A program made the translations under genes and the position numbers. Positions 1 through 7,128 of a DNA stretch of 20,690 nt are shown in pieces (positions within the stretch are counted from its first letter, which is position 1; the number at the start of each line of letters is the position of its first letter). The notes under the pieces were generated by a model. It made no database searches and was not told the origin of the DNA. It saw nothing but the letters and a program-made list of their open reading frames with translations. The stretch lies in assembly GCA_964468755.1 (NCBI GenBank), contig CAYXWH010000033.1:1-20690 (forward strand), read 5' to 3'. The DNA is from CAYXWH01 sp964468755 (lineage in GTDB: Bacteria > Chloroflexota > Dehalococcoidia > Dehalococcoidales > RBG-16-60-22).

Positions 1-1023
1 GCGCCGTACCTGAGCCGCGCCCGCGGCGCCGGCAAACAGGGTGCCGGTATTATAGTCGCCGGTGTAGGCGAGGCTGATGTACTGCTGGTCACCGCCTCCC
101 TCAGGAGCCAGCCCGACAACGGACGTGGTGCCGGTAATCCGGCGGACGTCGTCGTCAGCATTGCTTGACCGCAGCGCCACGAAGCTCCGCTGCAGGGTGG
201 GGATGCTGCCATTCCAGTCGGACGCAAAGGCAATGGCAGAACCGGTGATTTCCGCTTCGGTGACCGCGGTTATCCCCGTGGGAGTCAGATTGACCGGATA
301 CCCGGCAAGGCTGTTCGGGGCATTGGTGCTGACCTTGCTGTGCAGGTAGGTGTCAGTAGCATTGGAGCCGATAGCCAGGTAGGTAGCGTCAATCGGGTAG
401 TTGGGCGAGAAGGCTACCGTGGTTATGTCCTGGTTAAAGCTCTGGGCGACCCAGTTGAGCACGCCCTGGGCGCCCCACAGGTAGACGTCACCGTACTGGG
501 TAGTGCCGTTATCGCTGGTGCCCACCATTACCTCGCCGGAGCCGCTGGTGTACATCGGTGAAACGGCCAGGTCGGTCCCGGTTATTCCACCTGATGAGGC
601 AATGGCGCCACCCAGCGGGTTGAACTTGGCGCCGCCGTTGGTGGAAATATAGACCTGGACAGCGTCCAGTGTGCCCTTCAGGGCGAAGAGGGTGCTGTCA
701 TTGGCGTAGTCCGGTGAAAGCTCCAAGTCGGCGCAGTCAAAACCGAGCGCCGTAGAAGCCGTCCAGGAAAAACCGCCGTTAACGGACTTGTAGACAATGT
801 CACTAGCCGGCTGGGTGTCCACGGCGAAGATGGTGCCGTCAGACGCCACCCTGACAAACGACGCATCCGAGGTGCCGTTTATCTGGTAGTGAACCGCTGA
901 CGGAGTGGGTATCTTGCTGTATTCCAGCGTACCGGCAGAGGCGGGGGCGGCAAAGGCAAACAGGCTGACCAGCAGCACTACTACCAAGCCAACGCCCCAT
1001 ATTCTGGTTAATTTCTTTTTCAT
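1..1023 (-). CDS. Exported Asp-box / beta-propeller-like protein, 3' end cut by window
   Basis: An open frame of 341 codons runs from an ATG at 1023 off the left edge with no stop, so only the N-terminal part is seen. The start is MKKKLTRIWG followed by a hydrophobic stretch (about residues 10-26) and an A-P-A-S-A motif at 26-30: a typical Sec signal peptide with cleavage near residue 30. The mature part is rich in G, S, T, N and D. It has Asp-box-like motifs (SVNGGFSW at 80-87, STNGGAKF at 127-134) and recurring SPxYxxDxT(L/Y) phrases (SPDYANDSTLFA near 103-114, SPNYPIDATYLA later), as in sialidase/VPS10-type propeller repeats. It is probably a cell-surface or secreted protein; its ligand or enzymatic role cannot be told. 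AAGGAGG lies 13 nt upstream of the ATG, a long spacing; an in-frame stop just upstream fixes this start. Similar SPxYxxD repeats are, as I recall, common in Chloroflexota exported proteins. Confidence 0.8.
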   Translation of the reverse strand, partial: MKKKLTRIWGVGLVVVLLVSLFAFAAPASAGTLEYSKIPTPSAVHYQINGTSDASFVRVASDGTIFAVDTQPASDIVYKSVNGGFSWTASTALGFDCADLELSPDYANDSTLFALKGTLDAVQVYISTNGGAKFNPLGGAIASSGGITGTDLAVSPMYTSGSGEVMVGTSDNGTTQYGDVYLWGAQGVLNWVAQSFNQDITTVAFSPNYPIDATYLAIGSNATDTYLHSKVSTNAPNSLAGYPVNLTPTGITAVTEAEITGSAIAFASDWNGSIPTLQRSFVALRSSNADDDVRRITGTTSVVGLAPEGGGDQQYISLAYTGDYNTGTLFAGAAGAAQVRR

Positions 1024-1057
1024 CGACCTTTAATTGCCTCCTTATGCAATTTAAGTA

Positions 1058-1093
1058 CTAGTCTTTCTGGTATGATAATATCTTCACAAACAT
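1058..1093 (-). CDS. Possible leader mini-ORF 2 (MFVKILSYQKD)
   Basis: Eleven codons and a TAG stop, ATG at 1093, with GGAGG nine nt upstream. The SD and start codon sit in the two arms of a small hairpin (1092-1109), so translation could be gated by RNA folding. It lies in the transcribed leader of the exported-protein gene, ending 34 nt before that gene starts. Nothing shows that the peptide itself matters. It may be a chance ORF behind a chance SD, but a strong SD here is unexpected. Confidence 0.3.
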   Translation of the reverse strand: MFVKILSYQKD

Positions 1094-1130
1094 GGAGAAG
1101 CACCTCCATTTCCCTTCCTTCATGAAGATA
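1079..1130 (-). promoter_or_regulatory. Nested hairpin in the leader RNA, masking an SD
   Basis: Two nested perfect inverted repeats are seen. The outer one has 8-bp arms, TATCTTCA/TGAAGATA (1079-1086 with 1123-1130). The inner one has 6-bp arms, ATGGAG/CTCCAT (1092-1097 with 1104-1109), around a 6-nt loop. In the minus-strand RNA the inner stem pairs the SD (GGAGG) of the mini-ORF at 1058-1093 with its own start-codon region. This resembles a translational or attenuation switch. I recognise no known riboswitch class in it. Confidence 0.45.
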
Positions 1131-1167
1131 CCGTCACTTAATTAAGCCGCAATCAGAGTTCCTGCCT

Positions 1168-1194
1168 CTATCTCCCCTCGCGGGCTGCTGCCAT
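1168..1194 (-). CDS. Possible leader mini-ORF 1 (MAAAREGR)
   Basis: Eight codons and a TAG stop, ATG at 1194, preceded by AAGGAGGTGATGCT, a near-ideal SD seven nt from the start. It would be the first translated element of the predicted transcript that starts near 1237. The peptide has no recognisable attenuator composition (no run of one amino acid). Its significance rests on the strength of the SD and on the second SD-led mini-ORF downstream. Confidence 0.3.
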   Translation of the reverse strand: MAAAREGR

Positions 1195-1243
1195 AGCATC
1201 ACCTCCTTCAATAAGCACAATGCTCGTAAAGCTACCACCTACT

Positions 1244-1271
1244 ACTATAGCATAGAATGACCTTTTGTCAA
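1244..1271 (-). promoter_or_regulatory. Sigma70-type promoter of the exported-protein gene
   Basis: On the minus strand TTGACA (1271-1266) is followed by 16 nt and then TATAGT (1249-1244), preceded by TGC as an extended -10. Transcription should start near 1237, giving a leader of about 214 nt. The remaining bases up to the hisS stop (1272-1359) are AT-rich with no convincing terminator hairpin, so some read-through from hisS cannot be excluded. Confidence 0.7.
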
Positions 1272-1359
1272 CCCCAGCCGCCATCAAATTTACATAAATT
1301 TATTATTTTTGCTAAACATTTGGGGTTACGTAATTCCTCGGGCTGGCTGTTCCGCAAAA

Positions 1360-2607
1360 TCACGTAAGCAATGCCGGTAATTTTGCCACCGGGACGGTTT
1401 CCTGCCGGGCATTCGCCATGTCCCGCAGCACCACACTTCCCGCCGCCACCTCATCGGCGCCAATGATCGCCGCGTAGCGGACGCCGCGGGCATTCGCCTG
1501 GCGCAGCTGGGCTTTCAGGCTCCGGTCACCGGTTGCCACCAGAACGCCGGTGCCCGCCCGCCGTAAATTCGCCGCCAGCCGGACTGCCACCTGTCGGGCT
1601 GCTTCTCCCAGGTAGGCAATAAACAATTGCGGGCCGGGGAGCGGGGGCACGGCAATGCCCTGCTCTCTCAGGTTGAGAATAATCCGCTCCATGCCGGCGG
1701 CAAAGCCGATCGCCGGGGTGGGCTTCCCACCCAGTTCCTCGATAAGGTCATCGTAGCGACCGCCGCCACCGAGGGTACTCTGGGCGCTACCGCCCTCAGG
1801 CTGGACCTCAAATACCGTCCGGGTGTAGTAGTCCAGACCCCGCACCAGGCGGTGGTTGACCACCGGGGGGACTGCCTCCAGTTCCAGATAGTGCCGGAGT
1901 TTCTCAAAGTGGGCCTGGCACTCCGGGCACAGGTGGTCAACGCTTCTCGGAGCGCCATCGGCGATGCGCTGGCACGACGGTTTTTTACAGTCGAGGAGGC
2001 GCAGGGGGTTCCGCTTTAACCGGCTCCGGCAGTCCGGGCACAGCTCATCCCGGTAACCCGCATAGTAGCCGGTAAGCGCCGCCAGGTAGCCCGGGCGGCA
2101 CTGCCGGCAGCCGATGCTGTTAAGCTGCAGGGAGAGGCGCTCCAGCCCCAGGGACAGAAAGAACTGCCAGGCCATGGCAATGACCTCGGCGTCGAGGGCC
2201 GGGTCGCCGTCGCCGATCGCCTCGCAGCCGAACTGGTGGTGCTCCCGCAGTCTTCCTGCCTGAGGTCGCTCATAGCGGAAGATTGAAGCCAGGTAATAGA
2301 GCTTCACCGGCTGCGGCCAGTTATGCATGCCGCGTTCCAGATAGGCACGGCATACCGGTGCGGTACCCTCCGGTCTCAAGGTGACCCGGTTGCCTCCCTT
2401 GTCAGTGAAGGTGTACATCTCCTTCTCGACAATATCGGTACCCTGGCCCACGCTGCGCACGAAGAGCCCGGTGTCTTCAAAGACCGGCGAGTCAATACGT
2501 TGATAACCATAGAGCTGGCACGCCTCGACCGCCTTCTGTCGCACATAATACCAGTACGCCTGCTCATCCGGCAGTATATCAGTAGTCCCGCGCGGCGCTC
2601 GATACAC
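1360..2607 (-). CDS. hisS: Histidyl-tRNA synthetase
   Basis: Charges tRNA-His with histidine in the cytoplasm. This is a 415-residue class II synthetase of normal length. Visible landmarks are the N-terminal RGTTDILP (6-13), motif 2 FRYERPQAGRLREHHQFG (110-127), the HisRS-specific RGLDYYTRTVFE (256-267), motif 3 around GFAAGMERI (301-309) and a C-terminal anticodon-binding domain. An insertion holds four cysteine pairs (C167/C170, C190/C193, C207/C212, C227/C230), suggesting a zinc-binding insertion; several related HisRSs have cysteines here. The start is GTG, chosen because AAGGAG lies just upstream and MYRAPRGTTD aligns with the family N-terminus. It is divergent from rel, with its own promoter at 2639-2668. 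Confidence 0.96.
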   Translation of the reverse strand: MYRAPRGTTDILPDEQAYWYYVRQKAVEACQLYGYQRIDSPVFEDTGLFVRSVGQGTDIVEKEMYTFTDKGGNRVTLRPEGTAPVCRAYLERGMHNWPQPVKLYYLASIFRYERPQAGRLREHHQFGCEAIGDGDPALDAEVIAMAWQFFLSLGLERLSLQLNSIGCRQCRPGYLAALTGYYAGYRDELCPDCRSRLKRNPLRLLDCKKPSCQRIADGAPRSVDHLCPECQAHFEKLRHYLELEAVPPVVNHRLVRGLDYYTRTVFEVQPEGGSAQSTLGGGGRYDDLIEELGGKPTPAIGFAAGMERIILNLREQGIAVPPLPGPQLFIAYLGEAARQVAVRLAANLRRAGTGVLVATGDRSLKAQLRQANARGVRYAAIIGADEVAAGSVVLRDMANARQETVPVAKLPALLT

Positions 2608-2638
2608 CCGTCTCTCCTTAATACCTGTCTCATCGGCT

Positions 2639-2668
2639 AGAATACAGGATGGATGCCTGATTTGTAAA
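2639..2668 (-). promoter_or_regulatory. Promoter of hisS
   Basis: Minus strand TTTACA (2668-2663), an 18-nt spacer, then TATTCT (2644-2639). Transcription would start near 2632, about 25 nt before the GTG start, leaving room for the AAGGAG SD. It lies back to back with the rel promoter. Confidence 0.6.
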
Positions 2669-2687
2669 GTCCGAGCCGTGCGCCACG

Positions 2688-2716
2688 TTTACATGACCAG
2701 CACCATGAGATATACT
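2688..2716 (+). promoter_or_regulatory. Promoter of rel
   Basis: TTTACA (2688-2693), a 17-nt spacer, then TATACT (2711-2716). Transcription would start near 2723, 30 nt before the ATG at 2753. Because this promoter lies downstream of the ATG at 2678, it argues that the longer reading of rel is not made. Confidence 0.65.
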
Positions 2717-2752
2717 GAGAACGTAAGGGACAAATTGCCCGGTGGTGGTGAC

Positions 2753-4951
2753 ATGTCGTTTAACAAGCTCCTGAACAAAGTGAGGGGTTATCTTCCACCC
2801 GATAAGATAGCTTTGATAGAAGACGCGTACCGGTTTGCCGCCGAGTCACACCGGGGGCAGTTGCGCCAGTCGGGAGAGCCCTATCTGGAACACCCGGTCC
2901 AAACGGCGCTGATACTTGCCGAGCTCGAGCTTGACGTTAGCTCACTCATCGCCGCCCTGCTGCACGATACTCCCGAGGACTGCGGGGTTAAAATTGACGA
3001 TATCAAGGCAAAATTCGGCGCCGAGGTAGCCAAGCTGGTTGACGGCACCACCAAACTGGGGAGGGTCGCCCTTCCAGCAGGCACCATGCCGGGAGCCGCC
3101 CAGGCGGAAAACCTGAGAAAGATGCTGGTAGCCATGGCGGAAGACCTCCGGGTGGTGTTCATCAAGCTGGCGGACCGCCTGCATAATATGCGCACCCTGT
3201 CCGCTCTCCCCGACGACCGGCAGCGGAGTATTGCTCAGGAGACGCTGGAGATATATGCCCCCCTCGCCCACCGGCTGGGGATATGGGAGCTCAAGTGGCA
3301 ACTGGAAGACCTTTCCTTTCAATACCTGGAGACGGAGAAATACCGCCGCATTGCCCGGCTGATTGCCGCCCGGCGCATACAGCGGGAAAGCTTCATCAAC
3401 CAGGTGATTGAGATTATAAAGAAAGAGTTTGCCAAGATTGGACTCAATGCCGAGCTGTCCGGCCGAGCCAAGCATATTTACAGTATCCACCAGAAAATGG
3501 AGCGGTATGCGGCAATGGGTAAACCATTCGATGATATCCATGACCTGCTTGCCCTCCGCGTCCTGGTCAATTCCGTCCCGGAGTGCTACAGCGCGGTGGG
3601 CATCATCCACAGCTTGTGGCATCCCCTGCCCGAGACATTTGACGACTACATAGCCAATCCCAAAGCCAACGGCTATCAGGCGCTCCATACCGCGGTAATG
3701 TGCCTGAGCACCACGCCGCTGGAAGTCCAGATCCGCACCCGGGGGATGCACCATGTTGCTGAATACGGGGTGGCGGCCCACTGGCGCTACAAAGAAGGTG
3801 AAAAAGAGGCTGAGAAGCATGACCTGCGCTTTGAAGAAAAGATAGCCTGGCTGCGCCAGATGATTGAGTGGCACCGGGAACTGAGCGGTGCCGAAGAGTT
3901 TTTAGAATCGGTCAAGACCGACATTTTCATGGACCAGGTATTTGTTTACACCCCCAAAGGCGATATCATGGATTTCCCCAGAGGCTCCACTCCGCTCGAT
4001 TTTGCCTACCGGATACATACCGAACTCGGTCACCGTTGTGTTGGCGCCAAGGTCCACGGACGGCTGGTCCCGTTCAACTATGAACTGAAAAACGGCGATG
4101 TCGTGGATATTGTCACCACTAAAACAGCCAAAGGCCCGAGCCGCGATTGGCTCAGTCCCCACCTCGGCTATGTTAAGACCTCGCATGCCCGGGAAAAAAT
4201 ACGACAGTGGTTCAAGAGGCAGGAACGGACGGACAATATTGAGCGAGGCCGGGAACTCCTGGAGAAGGAGCTACGGCACCTGGGAATACGGATTGAGCGC
4301 CAAGAACTGGCGGGGCTGTTCAATTACAGCAACGTAGAAGACTTCCTCGCCGCCCTCGGCTACGGTGGTATCACCTCTCACCAGATTGCCGTGAAGCTGG
4401 CTACCCAGCATGAAGCGCCAAAGATGGTAACTGAAATCAGCCGACCCCGGCCGACACCGTCAGTTGTCCGTGTCCTGGGTGTCGGCAATCTCGCCACCCA
4501 CCTCGCCCAGTGCTGTCACCCGGTCCCGGGAGACAACATCATCGGGTATATCACCCGCAACCGGGGAGTGACAATACACCGTCAGGACTGCTACAATGTG
4601 AGGTGTGAGCCGGAAAAGGAACGGCTGATACCGGCGGAATGGGGTGACACCGATGCGCTCTATCCGGTAAACGTACGGATTGAAGCCTGGGACAGGGTGG
4701 GCATGATGCGGGACGTTACCACGGTGGTAGCCGAAGAGAAGGTCAACATCTCCTCGGTGAACCTGGTGAACCACGAAGACCGCACCATCTCCATATTCCT
4801 CGCCATGGAGACAAAGGGGCTTACCCAGCTCAGCCGCCTCTTAAAGAAAGTCGAGGCGGTGAAAGGGGTAATCAGCGTGACCCGGATTGGTGACGATGCC
4901 GCCAGAATACCGGCTCGGGAAGAAACCGGTGAGCATAAATCTATTAAGTGA
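2753..4951 (+). CDS. rel: Rel/SpoT family (p)ppGpp synthetase/hydrolase
   Basis: Makes and probably degrades the alarmone (p)ppGpp in the stringent response. From the ATG at 2753 it is 732 residues, the usual length for long RSH proteins. Domains in order: an HD hydrolase with intact H47 and HDTPED at 71-76, and ADRLHNMRTL further on; a synthetase with RAKHIYSIHQKM, FDDIHDLLALRVLV, NGYQALHT and VQIRTRGMHHVAEYG; a TGS domain beginning VFVYTPKGDIMDFPRGSTP; a helical/CC region with the C-C-H-P motif; and a C-terminal ACT domain. The intact HD residues suggest a bifunctional enzyme rather than a RelA-type synthetase only. The start at 2753 is preferred over 2678 because a TTTACA-N17-TATACT promoter lies between them and GGTGGTG precedes 2753. 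rpsT follows directly. Confidence 0.95.
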   Translation: MSFNKLLNKVRGYLPPDKIALIEDAYRFAAESHRGQLRQSGEPYLEHPVQTALILAELELDVSSLIAALLHDTPEDCGVKIDDIKAKFGAEVAKLVDGTTKLGRVALPAGTMPGAAQAENLRKMLVAMAEDLRVVFIKLADRLHNMRTLSALPDDRQRSIAQETLEIYAPLAHRLGIWELKWQLEDLSFQYLETEKYRRIARLIAARRIQRESFINQVIEIIKKEFAKIGLNAELSGRAKHIYSIHQKMERYAAMGKPFDDIHDLLALRVLVNSVPECYSAVGIIHSLWHPLPETFDDYIANPKANGYQALHTAVMCLSTTPLEVQIRTRGMHHVAEYGVAAHWRYKEGEKEAEKHDLRFEEKIAWLRQMIEWHRELSGAEEFLESVKTDIFMDQVFVYTPKGDIMDFPRGSTPLDFAYRIHTELGHRCVGAKVHGRLVPFNYELKNGDVVDIVTTKTAKGPSRDWLSPHLGYVKTSHAREKIRQWFKRQERTDNIERGRELLEKELRHLGIRIERQELAGLFNYSNVEDFLAALGYGGITSHQIAVKLATQHEAPKMVTEISRPRPTPSVVRVLGVGNLATHLAQCCHPVPGDNIIGYITRNRGVTIHRQDCYNVRCEPEKERLIPAEWGDTDALYPVNVRIEAWDRVGMMRDVTTVVAEEKVNISSVNLVNHEDRTISIFLAMETKGLTQLSRLLKKVEAVKGVISVTRIGDDAARIPAREETGEHKSIK

Positions 4952-4965
4952 GAAGGAGTCCACAG

Positions 4966-5268
4966 TTGCCAAGTAAAAAATCTGCAGAGAAACAGGCACG
5001 TGTCGCCGAGAAAAGGCGACAGCGTAATCGGTCGGTACGCAGCCAGGTTAAGACCAGTATCACCAAGGCAGAGAAGATCATCTTCTCCGGCCAGCTTGAG
5101 GCAGCTCAGGAAGCAGTAACCGCCGCCATGAGCGCTCTGGATAAAGCTGCGGAGAAAGGGATTCTCAATTCGAACAATACCGCCCGGCGCAAGTCAAGAC
5201 TGATGAAAAAGCTCAACCAGGCGTCCGCCCTGGCCGCCGGATCCACCGAGCCAGAGTCAGCCGGATAG
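4966..5268 (+). CDS. rpsT: Small ribosomal subunit protein S20
   Basis: Binds 16S rRNA in the 30S subunit. It encodes 100 residues, basic and helical, starting MPSKKSAEKQ, with the S20 hallmarks KRRQRNRSVRSQVKT, then a helical stretch with A-x-x-A-M-S-A-L-D-K-A and the closing N-T-A-R-R-K-S-R-L-M-K-K-L. The start is TTG at 4966, with AGAAGGAG placed just upstream. An in-frame GTG at 4948 overlaps the rel stop but would put the SD inside the gene. The C-terminus has about 13 extra residues rich in A, S, E and G compared with typical S20. It is 14 bp downstream of rel and probably cotranscribed with it. Confidence 0.93.
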   Translation: MPSKKSAEKQARVAEKRRQRNRSVRSQVKTSITKAEKIIFSGQLEAAQEAVTAAMSALDKAAEKGILNSNNTARRKSRLMKKLNQASALAAGSTEPESAG

Positions 5269-5296
5269 TCCATCGCATATCGGTAAGTGACTGATT

Positions 5297-5331
5297 AGGC
5301 CAGGGACATGACCAATGCGTCAGCCTGGCCT
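5297..5331. terminator. Hairpin between convergent rpsT and mazG, possible terminator
   Basis: AGGCCAGG (5297-5304) is matched by CCTGGCCT (5324-5331), eight bp without mismatch, with GAC/GTC able to extend it inward past a bulge. It lies at the meeting point of rpsT (+) and mazG (-) and covers the mazG stop. Neither side has a good T-run, so it is a weak intrinsic terminator at best. Confidence 0.4.
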
Positions 5332-6105
5332 CTCTTCGCCCTTCGCTTCCTCCCAGAGGACATCCTGTTCATCCAGTGATAGCTCTCTCAGATTCAGCCC
5401 GCGCTGGCGGCAGATTTCTTCCATGCGGGAGAACCGCCGGTAAAACCGCTGGTTGGTCTTCCGCAACGCCGCCTCGGCATCAATGCCCATCCGGCGGGCG
5501 ATATTGACCAGCGTAAATAACAGGTCGCCAAACTCGTGCGCCTGTTGCTCCTGGCTCCCTGCCTGCCTTAGTTCTCCGATTTCCTCAACAAGCTTATCGA
5601 TAACGCCATCAAGGCTTTCCCAGTCGAAGCCGACGCGAGCCACCCGTTTTTGAACCTCGTAGCTATAACTCAAGGCAGGCATCCGCCGGGGTACCCCGTC
5701 TAGCATGGAGACCCCTTCCCCCCTCTCCTCCTCTTTAAGCGCCTCCCAGTTCAGCATCACCTCCTCGGCGTCGGCAACCGTGCGGTTGCCGAAGATGTGG
5801 GGGTGCCGGTGAACCAGCTTGGTAGTGATGCTGTAGACTACATCGCTCAGGGTAAACTCCCCGGCTTCACTGGCAATCTGGGCGTGAAGGACGATCTGAA
5901 GCAGCAGGTCACCGAGCTCTTCGCCAAGCTGGTCGGTGTCCCCATCATCAAGGGCAGCCAGTACCTCATAGCATTCCGATAGCAGGTTCTCCCGCAGCGA
6001 GGCATGCGTTTGCTTCCTGTCCCAGGGGCAGCCGCCCGGTCCCCTCAGTTGGGCGATAATGCCCACCAGTGTGTCAAACTTGTGCAGTTCTTCCGGTGAA
6101 GACAA
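5320..6105 (-). CDS. mazG: MazG nucleoside triphosphate pyrophosphohydrolase
   Basis: Hydrolyses (d)NTPs to monophosphates and pyrophosphate, a house-cleaning activity also linked to lowering ppGpp in E. coli. It encodes 261 residues, the normal two-domain length. The N-terminal half shows L-R-G-P-G-G-C-P-W-D-R-K-Q-T-H, SECYEVLAAL and EELGDLLLQIVLHAQIA, the metal-binding acidic helices. It is followed by HRHPHIFG and A-E-E-V-x-x-N-W-E. The second half repeats the pattern with VEEIGELRQA and HEFGDLLFTLVNIARRMG. The start is TTG with AAGGAGG six nt upstream. It lies 37 bp downstream of fmt on the same strand, probably one transcript. Confidence 0.94.
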   Translation of the reverse strand: MSSPEELHKFDTLVGIIAQLRGPGGCPWDRKQTHASLRENLLSECYEVLAALDDGDTDQLGEELGDLLLQIVLHAQIASEAGEFTLSDVVYSITTKLVHRHPHIFGNRTVADAEEVMLNWEALKEEERGEGVSMLDGVPRRMPALSYSYEVQKRVARVGFDWESLDGVIDKLVEEIGELRQAGSQEQQAHEFGDLLFTLVNIARRMGIDAEAALRKTNQRFYRRFSRMEEICRQRGLNLRELSLDEQDVLWEEAKGEERPG

Positions 6106-6142
6106 CGGTACCTCCTTGGATTATGAATACCATAAATGCCGG

Positions 6143-6748
6143 CTAGCTTGGCAGTACCGCGCCCACGATGTCCCGATGCCCCCTTAAGAACTCGGCGGCG
6201 CTCATGGCTCGCCTCCCCTCAATCTGAACCCTGAGGACGCCCAGTACCCCGTCACCGGTGCCGACACCAATCATGGAGCTCTCTTCGGACAAGACCTGTC
6301 CCGGAGACTTGCGGACGGCACTCAGCGGCACCGCCTCCATAATCTTGAGCTGCTTCCCCTGCCACCGGGTGTAGCTGCCCGGCCAGGGATTAAACGCCCG
6401 CACCCGCCGCCAGATATCTGCCGCAGCCATGCCCCAGTCAATCTCGCCGTCACTCTTGACAACAGTGGCGCAATAGCTGGCTTCCGACTCATTCTGGGGT
6501 TGGGGGGCGATTGCTCCCCGNNNNNNNNNNNNNNNNNNNNNNNNNNNNNNNNNNNNNNNNNNNNNNNNNNNNNNNNNNNNNNNNNNNNNNNNNNNNNNNN
6601 NNNNNNNNNNNNNNNNNNNNAGGGACTGCCCCCGGCCGGCCGGTCTGTCCGGTTGGGTATAGACCGCCGTTACCTGATGGTGATTCAAGACGAGGTGCGC
6701 CAGCGACGGGATGGCAAACCCCGGGGTGCCCATGAAAACGATCCGCAA
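6143..6748 (-). CDS. fmt: Methionyl-tRNA formyltransferase, interrupted by an assembly gap
   Basis: Formylates initiator Met-tRNA using 10-formyl-tetrahydrofolate. The N-terminal segment (6621-6748) reads MRIVFMGTPGFAIPSLAHL and ends at DRPAGRG, the family's opening. The C-terminal segment (6143-6520) has APQPQNESEASY, a D-W motif (GEIDWGMAAADIWRRVRAF) and NPWPGSYT, matching the start of the C-terminal domain. The central catalytic part, including the N-H-S-L-L-P region, is absent because of the 100-N gap. Compared with the usual length of about 310, some 140 residues (about 420 bp) should lie there, so the true gap is much larger than 100 bases. The start is TTG at 6748, six nt after AGGAGG (6755-6760). 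Confidence 0.92.
   Translation of the reverse strand: MRIVFMGTPGFAIPSLAHLVLNHHQVTAVYTQPDRPAGRGQSXXXXXXXXXXXXXXXXXXXXXXXXXXXXXXXXXXRGAIAPQPQNESEASYCATVVKSDGEIDWGMAAADIWRRVRAFNPWPGSYTRWQGKQLKIMEAVPLSAVRKSPGQVLSEESSMIGVGTGDGVLGVLRVQIEGRRAMSAAEFLRGHRDIVGAVLPS
6521..6620. other. Assembly gap of 100 N inside fmt
   Basis: Exactly 100 unknown bases, a conventional scaffold placeholder. Fmt length implies about 0.4 kb missing. The left flank contains GGGGGC and GCTCCCC, which can form a GC-rich hairpin and may have stopped assembly. Confidence 0.98.
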
Positions 6749-6768
6749 AATCAGCCTCCTAGTACCAA

Positions 6769-6797
6769 AGTGTAACACCAAATATTTTTTACCACAA
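6769..6797 (-). promoter_or_regulatory. Possible promoter of fmt-mazG
   Basis: Minus strand TTGTGG (6797-6792), 17 nt, TACACT (6774-6769). Transcription would begin near 6762, just ahead of the AGGAGG at 6755-6760. Both hexamers are imperfect. Confidence 0.35.
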
Positions 6798-6930
6798 CAG
6801 GTCTTTTTATACCTATAAGTCCGATTTTCAGCAAAAAAGAGAGTTTTGCCGAGCTATCAAGGGAAACTATGTTATCCAAATGACTCGACACCGCCAAATA
6901 AACCCTTGCCCCCCATGATTTTTGGTAGTA

Positions 6931-6939
6931 TGCTATAGA
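6931..6939 (+). promoter_or_regulatory. Possible extended -10 promoter for dnaA
   Basis: TGC-TATAGA at 6931-6939 matches an extended -10, and the same TATGCTATAG string forms the -10 of the exported-protein promoter. There is no good -35. It would give a dnaA leader of about 180 nt. Confidence 0.4.
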
Positions 6940-7085
6940 CCGTTACCGAAAATCCAGTTGCAAGTCACCGGAAATAAATATCGCATCAAAGCATAATTTC
7001 TTGCTGGCAATTGAGCCGGCAGTTCGGTTACATTCCTTTACGTTACATTAGAGGAAGACGTGTGCCTAATTGTGGGCTTCCGAAA

Positions 7086-7099
7086 TACCGATATCGGTA
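7086..7099. repeat. 14-bp perfect palindrome before dnaA
   Basis: TACCGATATCGGTA, perfectly self-complementary, lies 29 bp upstream of the dnaA start. It could be an operator or a site used in replication control. It lacks the length and T-run of a terminator. Confidence 0.5.
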
Positions 7100-7128
7100 A
7101 TTATGCCTGATTTGGGATTGATGAACGA

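Larger units (their letters stand above)
6749..7128. other. 380-bp gene-free region upstream of dnaA, possible origin region
   Basis: This AT-richer stretch divides divergent fmt and dnaA. Regions beside dnaA often hold oriC, but I find no cluster of canonical DnaA boxes (TTATNCACA). The nearest matches are TTATCCAAA at 6872-6880 (one mismatch) and TTTACCACA at 6788-6796 (two mismatches). Other content: GTTACATT twice, 15 bp apart (7027-7034, 7042-7049), with CGTTACCGA at 6941-6949; a 14-bp palindrome at 7086-7099; and a 9-codon ORF (7103-7132, MPDLGLMNE) whose TGA overlaps the dnaA ATG. No RNA gene was recognised. Confidence 0.35.

Noticed and set aside
77..561. Plus-strand ORFs in the first 0.6 kb
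   Set aside because: They are antisense to the exported-protein gene, without SD or recognisable motifs; the minus-strand frame is open throughout and has a signal peptide.
2942..3874. A long minus-strand ORF (310 codons) inside rel
   Set aside because: It is antisense to a clear RSH synthetase gene and matches no family I recognise; long antisense frames are common in GC-rich coding sequence.
6872..6880. TTATCCAAA as a DnaA box
   Set aside because: A single 9-mer with a mismatch is expected by chance; kept only as a note in the intergenic description.
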